Shown here piece by piece: positions 7,447 through 16,200 of a stretch of DNA of 33,839 nucleotides (the first letter of the stretch is position 1; each line of letters starts with the position of its first letter). Both the position numbers and the translations under genes were made by a program. Location of the stretch: assembly GCA_030604905.1 (NCBI GenBank), contig JAUVVA010000032.1:1-33839 (forward strand), in the 5' to 3' direction. Under the pieces are notes generated by a model. It had not been told where the DNA came from. It did no database searches and was given only the letters and a program-made list of their open reading frames with translations. This DNA comes from Verrucomicrobiota bacterium (GTDB taxonomy: Bacteria > Verrucomicrobiota > Verrucomicrobiia > Opitutales > Opitutaceae).

Positions 7447-8295
7447 ATGAAGAAGATTACCCTAAGCACCGCGTGCCTCGCCATCGCTTTCGCGACATCC
7501 GCCAGCGCCCAGACCCAAGTCATTTTCTGGGGTGGGGATGGTGTCGTGACTGGAAATGCCAACCTCGCCAATCCCGCTTCGTTCAGCCCGAACGAGATCA
7601 TTTCGCCTTCAAGCAACTACACGGCGCCTGCTTTCTCCGGTGGTTTCTTTCACTCCGGAACGGGTGGTGGCGCTAACACGTGGCAAATTTTGGCCAACCA
7701 AGCCCTGGGCGGTGCTTCGAACAAGGACTGGATTCACCTCTCCTACGCGACGAATACCACGTCGACCAACGTGCATCAGGCGCTGATATTCTTTAGCCAG
7801 GATGTCTTCGCCGACGGACTCAATACAGGGCTGATCGGACTGAATAGCACGACGTCGCTTTCTTTTGTCGCGCGTCGCACCGGCGGCCTTACTGCCGAAA
7901 CCCAATTCCGTTTTGTCGTCCAAATTGGCTCCAGTTACTATATCACAAACGCTTTTGGAACCGCCGCTCCCAATGGCGGATCGAACGGCGGCGACACCAT
8001 TTCGCTCGCCAATCCCACCACGGCCACCTGGTTTAACTTCACTCCCGAAACCTCCGTTGCCTCGTCATCGATCGGCTCGCAGGCCAATATCGTGTCGGAC
8101 GGCTTCATCTCGGGGGTCACCGGTATCGGGTTGTGGTTCAACAACTCGCGCGGGACGACCAGCGGCACGCTGAACATGAATATCACGGATATCACTTTCA
8201 ACGCCGTGGTCATCCCCGAGCCGTCGGCCTTCGCGGCGCTCCTCGGATTGGGCGCCCTCGGCTGCGCGGCGACGCGTCGGCGCCGCCGGAGCTGA
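7447..8295 (+). CDS. PEP-CTERM sorting-domain protein 1
   Basis: A 282-residue secreted protein. It starts with a signal peptide (MKKITLSTACLAIAFATSASA, cleavage near residue 21) and ends with a PEP-CTERM sorting signal: IPEPSAFAALLGLGALG followed by CAATRRRRRS, that is the PEP motif, a hydrophobic segment and an Arg cluster. In PEP-CTERM/exosortase systems such proteins are cleaved and anchored or exported at the envelope. The middle part (about 22-250) is rich in Thr, Ser, Asn and Gly with beta-strand-like alternation and no domain I recognise. Hand counts on sample lines give about 55-62% GC against about 75% in GH67 next door. No Shine-Dalgarno sequence precedes the ATG. A strong terminator follows 28 bp after the stop, so it is probably transcribed alone. 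No exosortase gene lies in the window. Confidence 0.92.
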   Translation: MKKITLSTACLAIAFATSASAQTQVIFWGGDGVVTGNANLANPASFSPNEIISPSSNYTAPAFSGGFFHSGTGGGANTWQILANQALGGASNKDWIHLSYATNTTSTNVHQALIFFSQDVFADGLNTGLIGLNSTTSLSFVARRTGGLTAETQFRFVVQIGSSYYITNAFGTAAPNGGSNGGDTISLANPTTATWFNFTPETSVASSSIGSQANIVSDGFISGVTGIGLWFNNSRGTTSGTLNMNITDITFNAVVIPEPSAFAALLGLGALGCAATRRRRRS

Positions 8296-8322
8296 TGCTG
8301 GAGGGAGCCTTTGACCTTTCAC

Positions 8323-8352
8323 CGGGCGGCGGAGTGATCCGCCGCCCGTTTT
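8323..8352 (+). terminator. rho-independent terminator of PEP-CTERM gene 1
   Basis: A perfect 11-bp stem (CGGGCGGCGGA, 8323-8333, and TCCGCCGCCCG, 8338-8348) with a GTGA loop, followed by TTTT at 8349-8352. It lies between the PEP-CTERM stop and the GH67 start, so it separates the two transcripts or attenuates readthrough. Confidence 0.9.
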
Positions 8353-8377
8353 CGTGAACGTAGCGTGTTCTCGCCCC

Positions 8378-10510
8378 ATGCAGTTTCCGCCTGACGAGTC
8401 CGGTTACGAAGCCTGGCTGCGCTATCCGCCGAAAAGCGCGGAGGGGCGCGCGGCCCTGGCTCCCTTCCTTTGGGTGGCGAATCGGGTGGACGACCTTTGC
8501 GCGGGCTCGGCGCTGTGCGAGTGGGCCCGCGCGATGCGGGGCTGGGGCGTGGGCAAGCTGATCATCGCGGCGAGCGAGGAGACGGCCGGAGTGGTGTTTG
8601 CGCTCGACCGGAACCTGCCCGCGGAGGGGTGGCGCGTCGAGTGGTCGGGAGACGGGCGGCTGCGCATCCTGGGCGGCGGCGGGAGCGGCCTGCTCTACGG
8701 GGTGATGACGGTGCTCGGGCGCCTGCAGACGGGCGCGGCCCCCGCGCAGCTCGCGGGCGAGTCCGCCCCGGCGGCGCCCCTGCGCATGCTCAACCACTGG
8801 GACAATCTCGTGGCCGATCCGGTGCACGGGAGCATCGAGCGGGTGCGGGGAGGCGACACGATCTTCGACTGGACGGACCTGACGTATCCAAATCCTCGCT
8901 ACGAGGACTACGCGCGGATGCTGGCCTCGGTGGGCGTCAACGCGGTCTGCGTGAACAACGTGAACGCCGAGCCGGAGATTCTCGCGCCGGAGACGATCCG
9001 CGGGCTGGCGGCGCTGGCGGGCATCTTCCGCCGCTGGGGTATCCGCCTCTGGGTGAGCGTGAACTTCGCCTCGCCGGTCTTTCTTGGCGGTCTGCGCGGC
9101 GCCGATCCCCTCGATCCCGAGGTGGCGGCCTGGTGGCGGGCGAAGGCGGACGAGATCTACGCGAAGATCCCCGACTTCGGCGGCTGGCTGGTGAAGGCGG
9201 ACAGCGAGGGCAAACCCGGCCCCGGCACTTACGGGCGCGGGCATGTGGAGGGAAGCGCGTGTCTCGCGCGGGCGCTCGCGCCCCATGGGGGCACGCTGTT
9301 CTGGCGGGCCTTCGTGTATGGGCGCAGCCTCGCCGGGCGAGGTCTGCCCGAGCGGGTGACGCGGGATCGGGCAAACCACCCCGTCTACGAGTTCCGGGAC
9401 CTGGACGGTTGTTTCGACGAGAACGTGATCCTGCAGGTGAAGTGCTCGGCGGTGGATTTCCAGACCTGGGAGCCGGCGCACGTGCTCTTTGGTCTGATGC
9501 GGCGCACCCGGCTCTGCGTGGAGTTTGCCCTGACCAAGGAATACGCGGGGCTCGACGTGCACGCGGGCTGGGAGGCGCCTTATTTTCGGGATGTGCTCAA
9601 CTTTGAAGCGACGGGCGCCGCGGCGGACGGCGGGGGGACGATCGCGGAGCTGGTGGCCCGACGGGAGCTGCCCGGGGCGATCGCGGCGGTGGCCAACGTG
9701 AACAATTCCCGCAACTGGTTCGGGCACCTGCTGCACGGTGCGAGTTTGTTCTCGTTTGGCCGGCAGGCCTGGGCGCCGCGGGTGGAGGCACGGCGGATCC
9801 TGGACGAGTGGGCGGAGCGCACGTTTGGCGCGACGGCGGCGGGCGGGGTCGCGGAGATCCTGGCGGATTCCTACGACACGGTGGCGAGCTACACGATGCC
9901 GATGGGGCTGACCTACATCTCGGAGTTTTTGCACCATTTCGACCCGGACCCCTGGGAAAATCATCAGGGCGCGGGCATCGGCGAGGACGGGATCGGCACG
10001 GACCGGACGATGAAGACCGGCAGCGGCTACATCGGCTGGTATCCGCCGGCCTTCGCGGCGCTGGTCGAGAACGCGGAGACCTGCCCGGAGCGGGTGCTGT
10101 TGTATTTTCACCACCTGCCGTGGACGCATCGGCTGGCCGACGGCGAGACGCTGATCCAGCGGCTTTACGACGGCTATGCGGACGGGGTGGCCACGGTCGG
10201 CGAGTATCGGCGGAGGTGGCGTGCGCTTCTGGGCACGATGGACCTCGAACGGTGGGCGCACGTGGCGGAAAAGCTGGCGCTGCAGGAGCAGCATGCGGCG
10301 CGGTGGCGTGATCTGGTGTGCCGGTATCTGGCGGAAGTATCGGGCGTGGCCGACAAGCGCGGGCGTTTCTCGGCGCGGATGCCTTCGCCGCACAACCGGG
10401 TGCGGACGGCGTTTTGGAAGGCGGTCGCCGACTACAAGGCGCGGGTGGCGAAGGAGCGGGCGCAGATGGGCGCGGAGGGCGGCGAGGAGAGCCGCGTGGC
10501 GGTGAAGTAG
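8378..10510 (+). CDS. aguA: GH67 alpha-glucuronidase
   Basis: A 710-residue cytoplasmic enzyme that removes (4-O-methyl-)glucuronic acid from the non-reducing end of xylo-oligosaccharides. Family signs in order: an N-terminal domain with GYEAWLRY (9-16) and GSGLLYGVMTVLGRLQ; LRMLNHWDNL (135-144) and GSIERVRGG (151-159), the hallmark opening of the GH67 barrel; Glu277 in KADSEGKPGPGTYGRG, the expected acid; Asp360 (VDFQ) and Glu388 (TKEYAG), the expected pair of bases, with the 28-residue spacing known for this family; then NNSRNWFGH and a helical C-terminal domain. Length fits. The ATG at 8378 was chosen over the GTG at 8354, which would start at the foot of the terminator. No signal peptide is present, so the substrate must be imported. 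Its partner at 11820-13085 (CE15) acts on the same glucuronic acid side chain outside the cell. Confidence 0.96.
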   Translation: MQFPPDESGYEAWLRYPPKSAEGRAALAPFLWVANRVDDLCAGSALCEWARAMRGWGVGKLIIAASEETAGVVFALDRNLPAEGWRVEWSGDGRLRILGGGGSGLLYGVMTVLGRLQTGAAPAQLAGESAPAAPLRMLNHWDNLVADPVHGSIERVRGGDTIFDWTDLTYPNPRYEDYARMLASVGVNAVCVNNVNAEPEILAPETIRGLAALAGIFRRWGIRLWVSVNFASPVFLGGLRGADPLDPEVAAWWRAKADEIYAKIPDFGGWLVKADSEGKPGPGTYGRGHVEGSACLARALAPHGGTLFWRAFVYGRSLAGRGLPERVTRDRANHPVYEFRDLDGCFDENVILQVKCSAVDFQTWEPAHVLFGLMRRTRLCVEFALTKEYAGLDVHAGWEAPYFRDVLNFEATGAAADGGGTIAELVARRELPGAIAAVANVNNSRNWFGHLLHGASLFSFGRQAWAPRVEARRILDEWAERTFGATAAGGVAEILADSYDTVASYTMPMGLTYISEFLHHFDPDPWENHQGAGIGEDGIGTDRTMKTGSGYIGWYPPAFAALVENAETCPERVLLYFHHLPWTHRLADGETLIQRLYDGYADGVATVGEYRRRWRALLGTMDLERWAHVAEKLALQEQHAARWRDLVCRYLAEVSGVADKRGRFSARMPSPHNRVRTAFWKAVADYKARVAKERAQMGAEGGEESRVAVK

Positions 10511-10528
10511 GGGGCGGAGGGGCGACGG

Positions 10529-10811
10529 GGCCGGGCGGGAGCCCGGCGGTCCCAGGGGGCGGAGGGGCTCGGTCGCAGGCGGCAGGTGAAAGTCGCCGGT
10601 TCGAAGGGGCTGGGGGCGCCGGGCTCTTGCCCGGCAGGTTTGGGGATTTTCGATCAGCCGGGCGGGAGCCCGGCGGTCCCAGGGGGCGGAGGGGCTCGGT
10701 CGCAGGCGGCAGGTGAAAGTTGTCGGTTCGAAGGGGCTGGGAGCGCCGGGCTCCTGCCCGGCAGGTTTGGGAACCTTCGATCAGCCGGGCGGGACCCCGG
10801 CGGTCCCAGGG
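10529..10811. repeat. REP/BIME cluster II, tandem with a 127-bp period
   Basis: Direct REPs at 10529-10557, 10657-10684 and 10784-10811 alternate with inverted REPs at 10610-10638 and 10737-10765. All spacings are 127 bp, so this is two and a half copies of a head-to-tail REP pair, with nearly identical linkers (GGTCGCAGGCGGCAGGTGAA). It fills the gap between the convergent 3' ends of GH67 and the propeller glycosidase. The last copy runs into the 3' end of the latter gene. Confidence 0.9.
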
Positions 10812-11734
10812 ACGGAGCGGAGTCCGGCGGGGGTGACGTGCAAGGGGATGGGGTCGCAGATCGTGTCGCCGAGGCGGTCGCTCCAGCAGGTGCCGAGGAG
10901 GTGCCAGCGACCATCGTGTTGGACGGCGTCGCAGGCGTAGGGGCAGCCCGGCGTATCGGTTTCTAGGATACGGCCGGACCCGGTGAGGCGAAAGTCCCCG
11001 TCGAGCGCGTCGGCCACGAGGGCGAAGGTGGTGCTCGAGTTGAGCCCGGGCGGCTGGAGGGCGGCGAAATCGGGCGACTGGAGGACGTTGAAGAGCGAGA
11101 CGAGCAGGTGCCAGCGACCATCGATGCGGTGGAGCTTGGGGCACTCGAGGTCGGCGCCGAGGGGCGGGGTGCGGAGGGGCGGGAGAAACTCCCAGCGCAG
11201 GAGGTCGCGGGTGCGCATGACGCCGACGACGCCGTCACGGTCGGGGGCCAGGCGTTCGTCGGCGGCGGTCATGAGCTGGTAGAGCCAGCCCTGATGCTCG
11301 AAAAGAAAAGGGTCGCGCCAGCGGGGGTTTTTGAAGGGAAGGCTGGGGCGGGTGGTGTAGCCGGAAGCGGAGAGACGGCAGGAGGCGCCGGGGATGAGGT
11401 GCCAGCGGAAGAGGTCGGGGGATTCGGCGTAGAGGACGCGTGGGTCGGCCTCGTTGTGGTTGGCGAGGAAGGCCATCAGGTAGCGGTCGCCGTAGGAGAC
11501 CACCGAGCCGGTGGAGAGGCAGGAGTGGGCGGGATCGGCGGTGACGGCGGGGTGGGAATGGAAGAGCGCGCCGTGGTGGGTCCAGTTAACGAGATCCGTC
11601 GAGGAGGCGTGGCCGATGGACCAGCGGGTGTGGCGGGGGACGCCGAGCGGGCAGTGCAGGAAGTAGAGGTGGGCGCGTTCGGGCGTGGTGGCGAACCAGG
11701 CGTCGCCAAGGTGATGGTCGGGGAGGGAGAACAT
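10781..11734 (-). CDS. five-bladed beta-propeller glycoside hydrolase (GH32/GH43-type)
   Basis: A 317-residue protein with the layout of the GH32/GH43/GH68 superfamily. An early Asp (HHLGDAWFATTPERAHLYFLH) suits the nucleophile position. IGHASSTDLVNWTHHG is the usual blade-1 pattern. WRDPFLFEHQGWLYQLM holds an RDP motif and ADLECPKLHRIDGRWHLL an EC motif, both typical of GH32-like enzymes (transition-state stabiliser and acid). The exact family and sugar are uncertain: GH32 would suggest fructans, while the neighbours suggest xylan side chains. It has no signal peptide. The ATG at 11732-11734 was chosen because upstream reading only translates the AATGACC array, which ends 10 bp before it. 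The last residues (PGTAGVPPG) are encoded by a REP copy, so the native C-terminus has been replaced or extended. It is convergent with GH67. Confidence 0.78.
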   Translation of the reverse strand: MFSLPDHHLGDAWFATTPERAHLYFLHCPLGVPRHTRWSIGHASSTDLVNWTHHGALFHSHPAVTADPAHSCLSTGSVVSYGDRYLMAFLANHNEADPRVLYAESPDLFRWHLIPGASCRLSASGYTTRPSLPFKNPRWRDPFLFEHQGWLYQLMTAADERLAPDRDGVVGVMRTRDLLRWEFLPPLRTPPLGADLECPKLHRIDGRWHLLVSLFNVLQSPDFAALQPPGLNSSTTFALVADALDGDFRLTGSGRILETDTPGCPYACDAVQHDGRWHLLGTCWSDRLGDTICDPIPLHVTPAGLRSVPGTAGVPPG

Positions 11735-11743
11735 CTGCGATGT

Positions 11744-11783
11744 AATGACCAATGACCAATGACCAATGACCAATGACCAATGA
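11744..11783. repeat. heptamer array 1, (AATGACC)n
   Basis: Five perfect AATGACC units plus a partial one, 10 bp upstream of the propeller glycosidase start. A small hairpin ACATC-TGC-GATGT (11731-11743) abuts the array; it overlaps the start codon and may be chance. In the sense of the gene the unit reads GGTCATT. Confidence 0.9.
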
Positions 11784-11819
11784 TGGGGGACGTCGATGCG
11801 GGGCGGGGGGCGCGGAGAG

Positions 11820-13085
11820 CTAGCGGGGCGGGCGGGAGGTGGGGCGGGAGCCAGGAGGGGTGAGGTAGGCTTGCCAGTCGGCGGCGAGGATGTCGTGACG
11901 GCCGGTCCGGAGGTGGAAGCGGAGCACGGTGCCGAGGGGCGTGGCGTCGGCGGGCGGGAGTTGGTCGGGGAGCTCGGTGGCGATGCCGTAGAGGGCGTAG
12001 GCGGGGGCGGCGGCGCGGAGGGCGAGGAGCTCGCCGCGGGGATCGGCCCAAAGGTCCTGTTGCGCGGCGCCGATGTGCACGAGGCGCGGGGCGATGAGGG
12101 CGATGAGCTGGTGCTGGTCGATGGGCAGTTCGTTGACGCGCTCGGCGTAGTCGGCGAGGCGGGGGGCGAACCAGTAGGGGAAGTTGCGGGTGATGATCGC
12201 GACCGTCTCGCCAAACTCGCGGCGGCTGAGGGCGCCGCCCATGCAGCCGCTGTTGTTGGCGAAGACCCGGACGAAGCGGGTGTCCTGGGCGGCGGCCCAG
12301 AGGGCGGCTTTGCCGAGGCGGGAGTGGCCGATGACGGAGATGCGGGTGGAGTCGATCTCGGGCAGGGTGCCCGCATGGTCGGCGAGGCGGGAGAGAGTCC
12401 AGGACCAGGCTCCGATGGCGCCCATGCGGGACGGGCCGGTGTTGTCGGGGAAGAGGGAGAGGACGCCGCTTCGGTAGTGCGTGGGGTTGTCGGGGGCGAC
12501 GTCGCCGCGGAAAGCGGTGAGGACGGCGTAGCCTTGCTCGACGAGGCTTTCGAGGGGCCAGCGTCGGTTCATGGAGCCGCGTTCCCTCGTCTCCATGCCG
12601 GGGGCGGGAGCGGCCATGCGGAAGGCGGGATCGGAGGAGATCGTGTGGTTGCCCCAGAAGTTGAGGCCGATGATGAGGGGCGCTGGCCGGGCGGGGCTGG
12701 CGGTGGCGGGGAGGATGAGGGCGAGGTCGACCGAGGCCTTGCGGTCGGCGTGGTGGAAGTGGAGGCGGGTCTGGCGAAGGAGCGCTTTGCCGCCGAGGAT
12801 CGGCTGGCTGCTGTCGTCGCTGGTCGTGGTGGTGACGCGGACGCGCGGGGTGTGGCCGTAGACGTGGGTGGAGAAGGCCGCGAGAAGGGCGGGGCGGGCG
12901 ATGCGTTCCCAATCCTCGACGGTGGAGATGCGGCGGTCCTCGCCTGGCACGCGGAGCACATCCGGAAGCGTGTAGGCGGGCACGCTTGATTCGTCGTAGC
13001 TAGGGGCGGCCGAGGTGCTCACGAGGGGGAGGAAGAGATGGACGATGAGCAATGTCCAACGACCAATGGAGGAGCGGAGCGGCAT
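11820..13085 (-). CDS. CE15 4-O-methyl-glucuronoyl methylesterase (glucuronoyl esterase)
   Basis: A 421-residue secreted esterase that cleaves the ester between lignin alcohols (or methyl) and glucuronic acid on xylan. A signal peptide covers about residues 1-27. CE15 signs: IIGLNFWGNHTI (138-149); VIGHSRLGKAALW (251-263) with nucleophile Ser255; NNSGCMGGALSRREFGETV (277-295); NFPYWFAPRLADY and LPIDQHQLIALIAPR (320-334); and His397 (GRHDIL). The acid at the fungal position is not evident; Asp344 or Asp348 (DLWADPRGE) are candidates, as some bacterial CE15 enzymes use a later Asp. Part of the signal peptide (SIGRWTLLIVHL, 13035-13070) is encoded by degenerate heptamer repeats. The ATG at 13083-13085 was chosen because it starts the signal peptide; the frame before it translates the repeat array. 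Together with GH67 it points to glucuronoxylan breakdown. Confidence 0.95.
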   Translation of the reverse strand: MPLRSSIGRWTLLIVHLFLPLVSTSAAPSYDESSVPAYTLPDVLRVPGEDRRISTVEDWERIARPALLAAFSTHVYGHTPRVRVTTTTSDDSSQPILGGKALLRQTRLHFHHADRKASVDLALILPATASPARPAPLIIGLNFWGNHTISSDPAFRMAAPAPGMETRERGSMNRRWPLESLVEQGYAVLTAFRGDVAPDNPTHYRSGVLSLFPDNTGPSRMGAIGAWSWTLSRLADHAGTLPEIDSTRISVIGHSRLGKAALWAAAQDTRFVRVFANNSGCMGGALSRREFGETVAIITRNFPYWFAPRLADYAERVNELPIDQHQLIALIAPRLVHIGAAQQDLWADPRGELLALRAAAPAYALYGIATELPDQLPPADATPLGTVLRFHLRTGRHDILAADWQAYLTPPGSRPTSRPPR

Positions 13086-13100
13086 GGGGGAGTTTGGGAG

Positions 13101-13189
13101 AATGACGGATGACGGATCGAATGACCAATGACCAATGACCGATGACCAATGACCAATGACCAATGACCGATGGCCGATGGTCGATGGCT
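13101..13189. repeat. heptamer array 2, degenerate (AATGACC)n
   Basis: Ten consecutive heptamers at 13120-13189: six AATGACC, one GATGACC and three decayed copies (GATGGCC, GATGGTC, GATGGCT). Two more units (AATGACG, GATGACG) lie at 13101-13114. The array sits in the gap between the start of the CE15 gene and the stop of the double-SGNH gene. Further decayed units at 13037-13071 continue into the CE15 coding sequence. Confidence 0.88.
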
Positions 13190-13211
13190 AAGGGGCAAAG
13201 GGAGGGGGAGC

Positions 13212-16200
13212 TTAATGGGTTACTCGGAGGCGGAGGAAACGGCGCGAGTCGGTGGTCAGGGAGTCGGTGACGGTGACCTCTTGGCCGACGGTGCCGGGGT
13301 TGGTGGCTATGACGCTCCACGAGGCGAGATCGGAGGAGGCGAGGACTTCGTAGGTGAGCTCGGGGCGGGCGCGGAAAAAGGTGAGGGCGAGGGAGTGGGG
13401 GAATGCGGGAGTGAGGGCGGCTTGGGTCGGCGGCGTCGAGGTCGGCGAGAGGGGATCGAGGTCGAGGGCGTAGGCGAGGAGGTTGGGCAGGCCGGAGGGA
13501 GTGGGCGCGACGGCGGAGGCGGCGGGATGCGCGGACCCGCCGGCGAGGTGGCTGTAGGTGGCGGCGGCCCAGCGGGTGAAGGTCGGCGCGGGCTCGAGGA
13601 CGGCGGCGGGATGCTCGAGGGCTTCATACCAGGCGAGGGCCATGGCGGCGTAGCCGGTGGCGTTGGGGTGGATGCGGTCGTGCCCGTTGGCGTCGCCGTA
13701 GTGGATGTTTTGCGAGGGGGTGGAGCTGTTGTAGCCCCGGTCCTTGAGCGCCTCGAACATGTCCACGAGCCGGATGAAGCGTCCTTGCGCCTGCCAGTGC
13801 GGCACCTCGCTGTCGCGCAGCCAGGTGTTGAAGGCGGGGATCTGCGCGTAGTTGGGGTGGTTGGGGTGGTTGCACATGATGGTGGAGACGTAGAGCTCCA
13901 CGCTTGGTTTGAGGTCGTAGATTTTGGTGAGGAGGGCGCGGTAGTCGGCTTGGAGCGAGGCGGCGCTGGCGCCTTGGCCGATGATGTCGTTGATGCCGAC
14001 GTGGAGGAGGACGATGTCGGGGTGGAAGGTGGCCGAGGTGTAGCCGGTGGCGAGGACGTCGACGAGGTTGCCCGGGGAGTTGCCGTAGGTGCGGGCGGTG
14101 GTGAAGCTGGGGTGGCCCTGGTGGCTGCCGTCGTAGCGCAGGGTCTGATCGAGGCCGAAGGCGGGGTTGAAGGTGGAGGCGGCGTTGGTGCTGTTTTGGT
14201 TGCCGATGAACTCGAAGTTGCCGGTGAAGCGGAGGTCTTGCTGGAGGAGGTTCTGCAGGACGCCGCGATAGCCGTAGGGGAAGGCGGTCTGGCCGTTGGG
14301 CTCGCCGAAATAGAGGCCGTAGGTGATGGAGTCGCCGAGCGGGAGGATGCGCAGGGGGCGGGCCTCCTGCGCGGCGAACTCGTCGAGGACGAGCCAGCCG
14401 GCGATGGCGAGCTGCTCGTGGCCTTGGTGGGGCTGCGGCGCGATGGTCGCGTGGTGGTTGCCCTCGCCGAGGTTGGTGGAGAGCATGGCGAAGGAGGTGA
14501 AGCTGGCCAGGGTCTCGTGCCAGAAGGGGAAGGTGGCGGGGGGGGCGGCGTCGACGCTCCAGGAGATCTGGCCGCCGGTGGTGGAGCGGCGGTAGTAGAC
14601 GCCGAGTTCGCGGCCGCGGAAGGACACCGCGATGGGCGAGGCGGTGGAGGCGGTGGAGGTGGTGAGGAAGTTCTCGGTGCGTCCGCCGGCGCCGATGCCG
14701 AGGGCCTGGACGGACCAGCCGGCGCCGTAGGTGACGGCGGGATGGGTGTGGTCGAGGATGCGCGCGGACGTCATGTCGTGGCCGCCGAGGAGGGTCGGCA
14801 TGGGGTGAGGCGTGAGCGAGGAGGGCGGGGGGATGGAAAGGTAGTCGGCGAGGGCGTCGCGGACGGCGTCGCCATAGACCTGGTGGCCGAGGTTGCTGGG
14901 GTGGACGTGGTCGGGGAGGTAGTGGTTGGCGGCGGGGTCGAAGGCGCCGGGCTGGCCGAACTCGATGCGGTAGGGGTAGCCGGTGGCCTGCTTGTGGGCG
15001 ACGAGGGCGGCGGCGACGTCGATGGCGGGGATGCCGTAGTGGGTGGCGATTTGTTGGTGGACGACGGTGCGGCCGGGTAGCTGGCCTTGCTCGTAGAAGT
15101 TTACGGCGTTGGCGCGGGTAGTGGTGTAGATGAAGACGATGTCGCAGTGGGGGCGGGCGGCGCGGATCTTGCGCACGATGCCCTCCATCGTGTGGCGGGT
15201 GCGGGTGTCGCTCGTCTGTTCCAGGTCGTTGACGGCGAATTCGACGAAGACGAGGTCGGGCTCGGTGGAGAGGACGTGGCGGTCGGTGCGGAAGACGCCG
15301 AATTCGCTGCTGGTGCCGCTGATCGAGGCGTTGGTGAAGGTGAAGTCGACCTCGGGGTAGGTGGCGGTGAACCAATTCTCGGTGCGGGTGCGCCAGGGGA
15401 GGCCGTTGTTTTGGCCGGCGCCGTCGGTGATGGAGCCGCCGAAGAAGACGACGCGGAGCCGTTTGTCGTGGGTGAGGCGGCGGACGGTGTTGGCGAGGGA
15501 GCGGTCGATGAAGGTGCCGACGAGGAAGGGGGCGCTGAGGGCCTCGGCGCCGACGGCGCCGGTGAGGGTGACGGGAGTGACGCCGAGCACGAGGAAGCGG
15601 CCGTCGTCGGCGCCGGTCGTGGTGTAGGTCAGGGCGGTGGCGCCGGGGATGGGTTCGAAGGAGCCGGTGGCGGTGGCGCCGCGATACCAGCGGAAGGTGG
15701 AGGCGCCCTCGGTGCCGGTGGGGGAGACGAATTGGTAGGTTCCGGTGAGCGTCTGCCCCGCCGCGGGCGTGCCGTTGATGGTGACGTTGAAGGCGGTGGG
15801 GGCGGTGGCGGCGCCTACCTGGTAAACGGTTTGGATCTGGGCGGCGTCGAGGGCGGAGTCGTAGATGCGGTAGTCGTCGAGGTGGCCTTTGTAGCGGGTG
15901 CCCCAGAAGTTGCCGATGACGTAGCCGCCGTTGGCCCCGCCGGTGTTGGAATCCTGCACGAACTCGGGGACGATGCCGCGGCCGGAGGCGGAGGCGAAGA
16001 GCTGGCCGTCGCGATAGACGGCCATGAGACCGGCGGAGGGATTTTTGACGATGGCCCAGTGGACCCAGGTGTTGAGGAAGTTGGTGACCTCGGGGGTGGC
16101 GAGTTCGTCGTTGGTGGTGCCGGCGCGGCCGAGGCGGAAGAGGCGCTTGGCGGTGTTGTTCCAGCCGGGGGCGATCACCGTGCCGTCGCTGCCGGCCTGG

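Noticed and set aside
10529..10811. Possible CRISPR array (regular 127-bp spacing)
   Set aside because: The sequences between the palindromes are themselves nearly identical, so there are no unique spacers, and no cas genes are present. It is a tandem REP array.
11731..11743. Hairpin ACATC-TGC-GATGT next to heptamer array 1 as a third copy of the composite module
   Set aside because: It abuts the array like the other hairpins, but the stem is short, unrelated in sequence, overlaps a start codon, and the palindrome is missing. Chance is likely.
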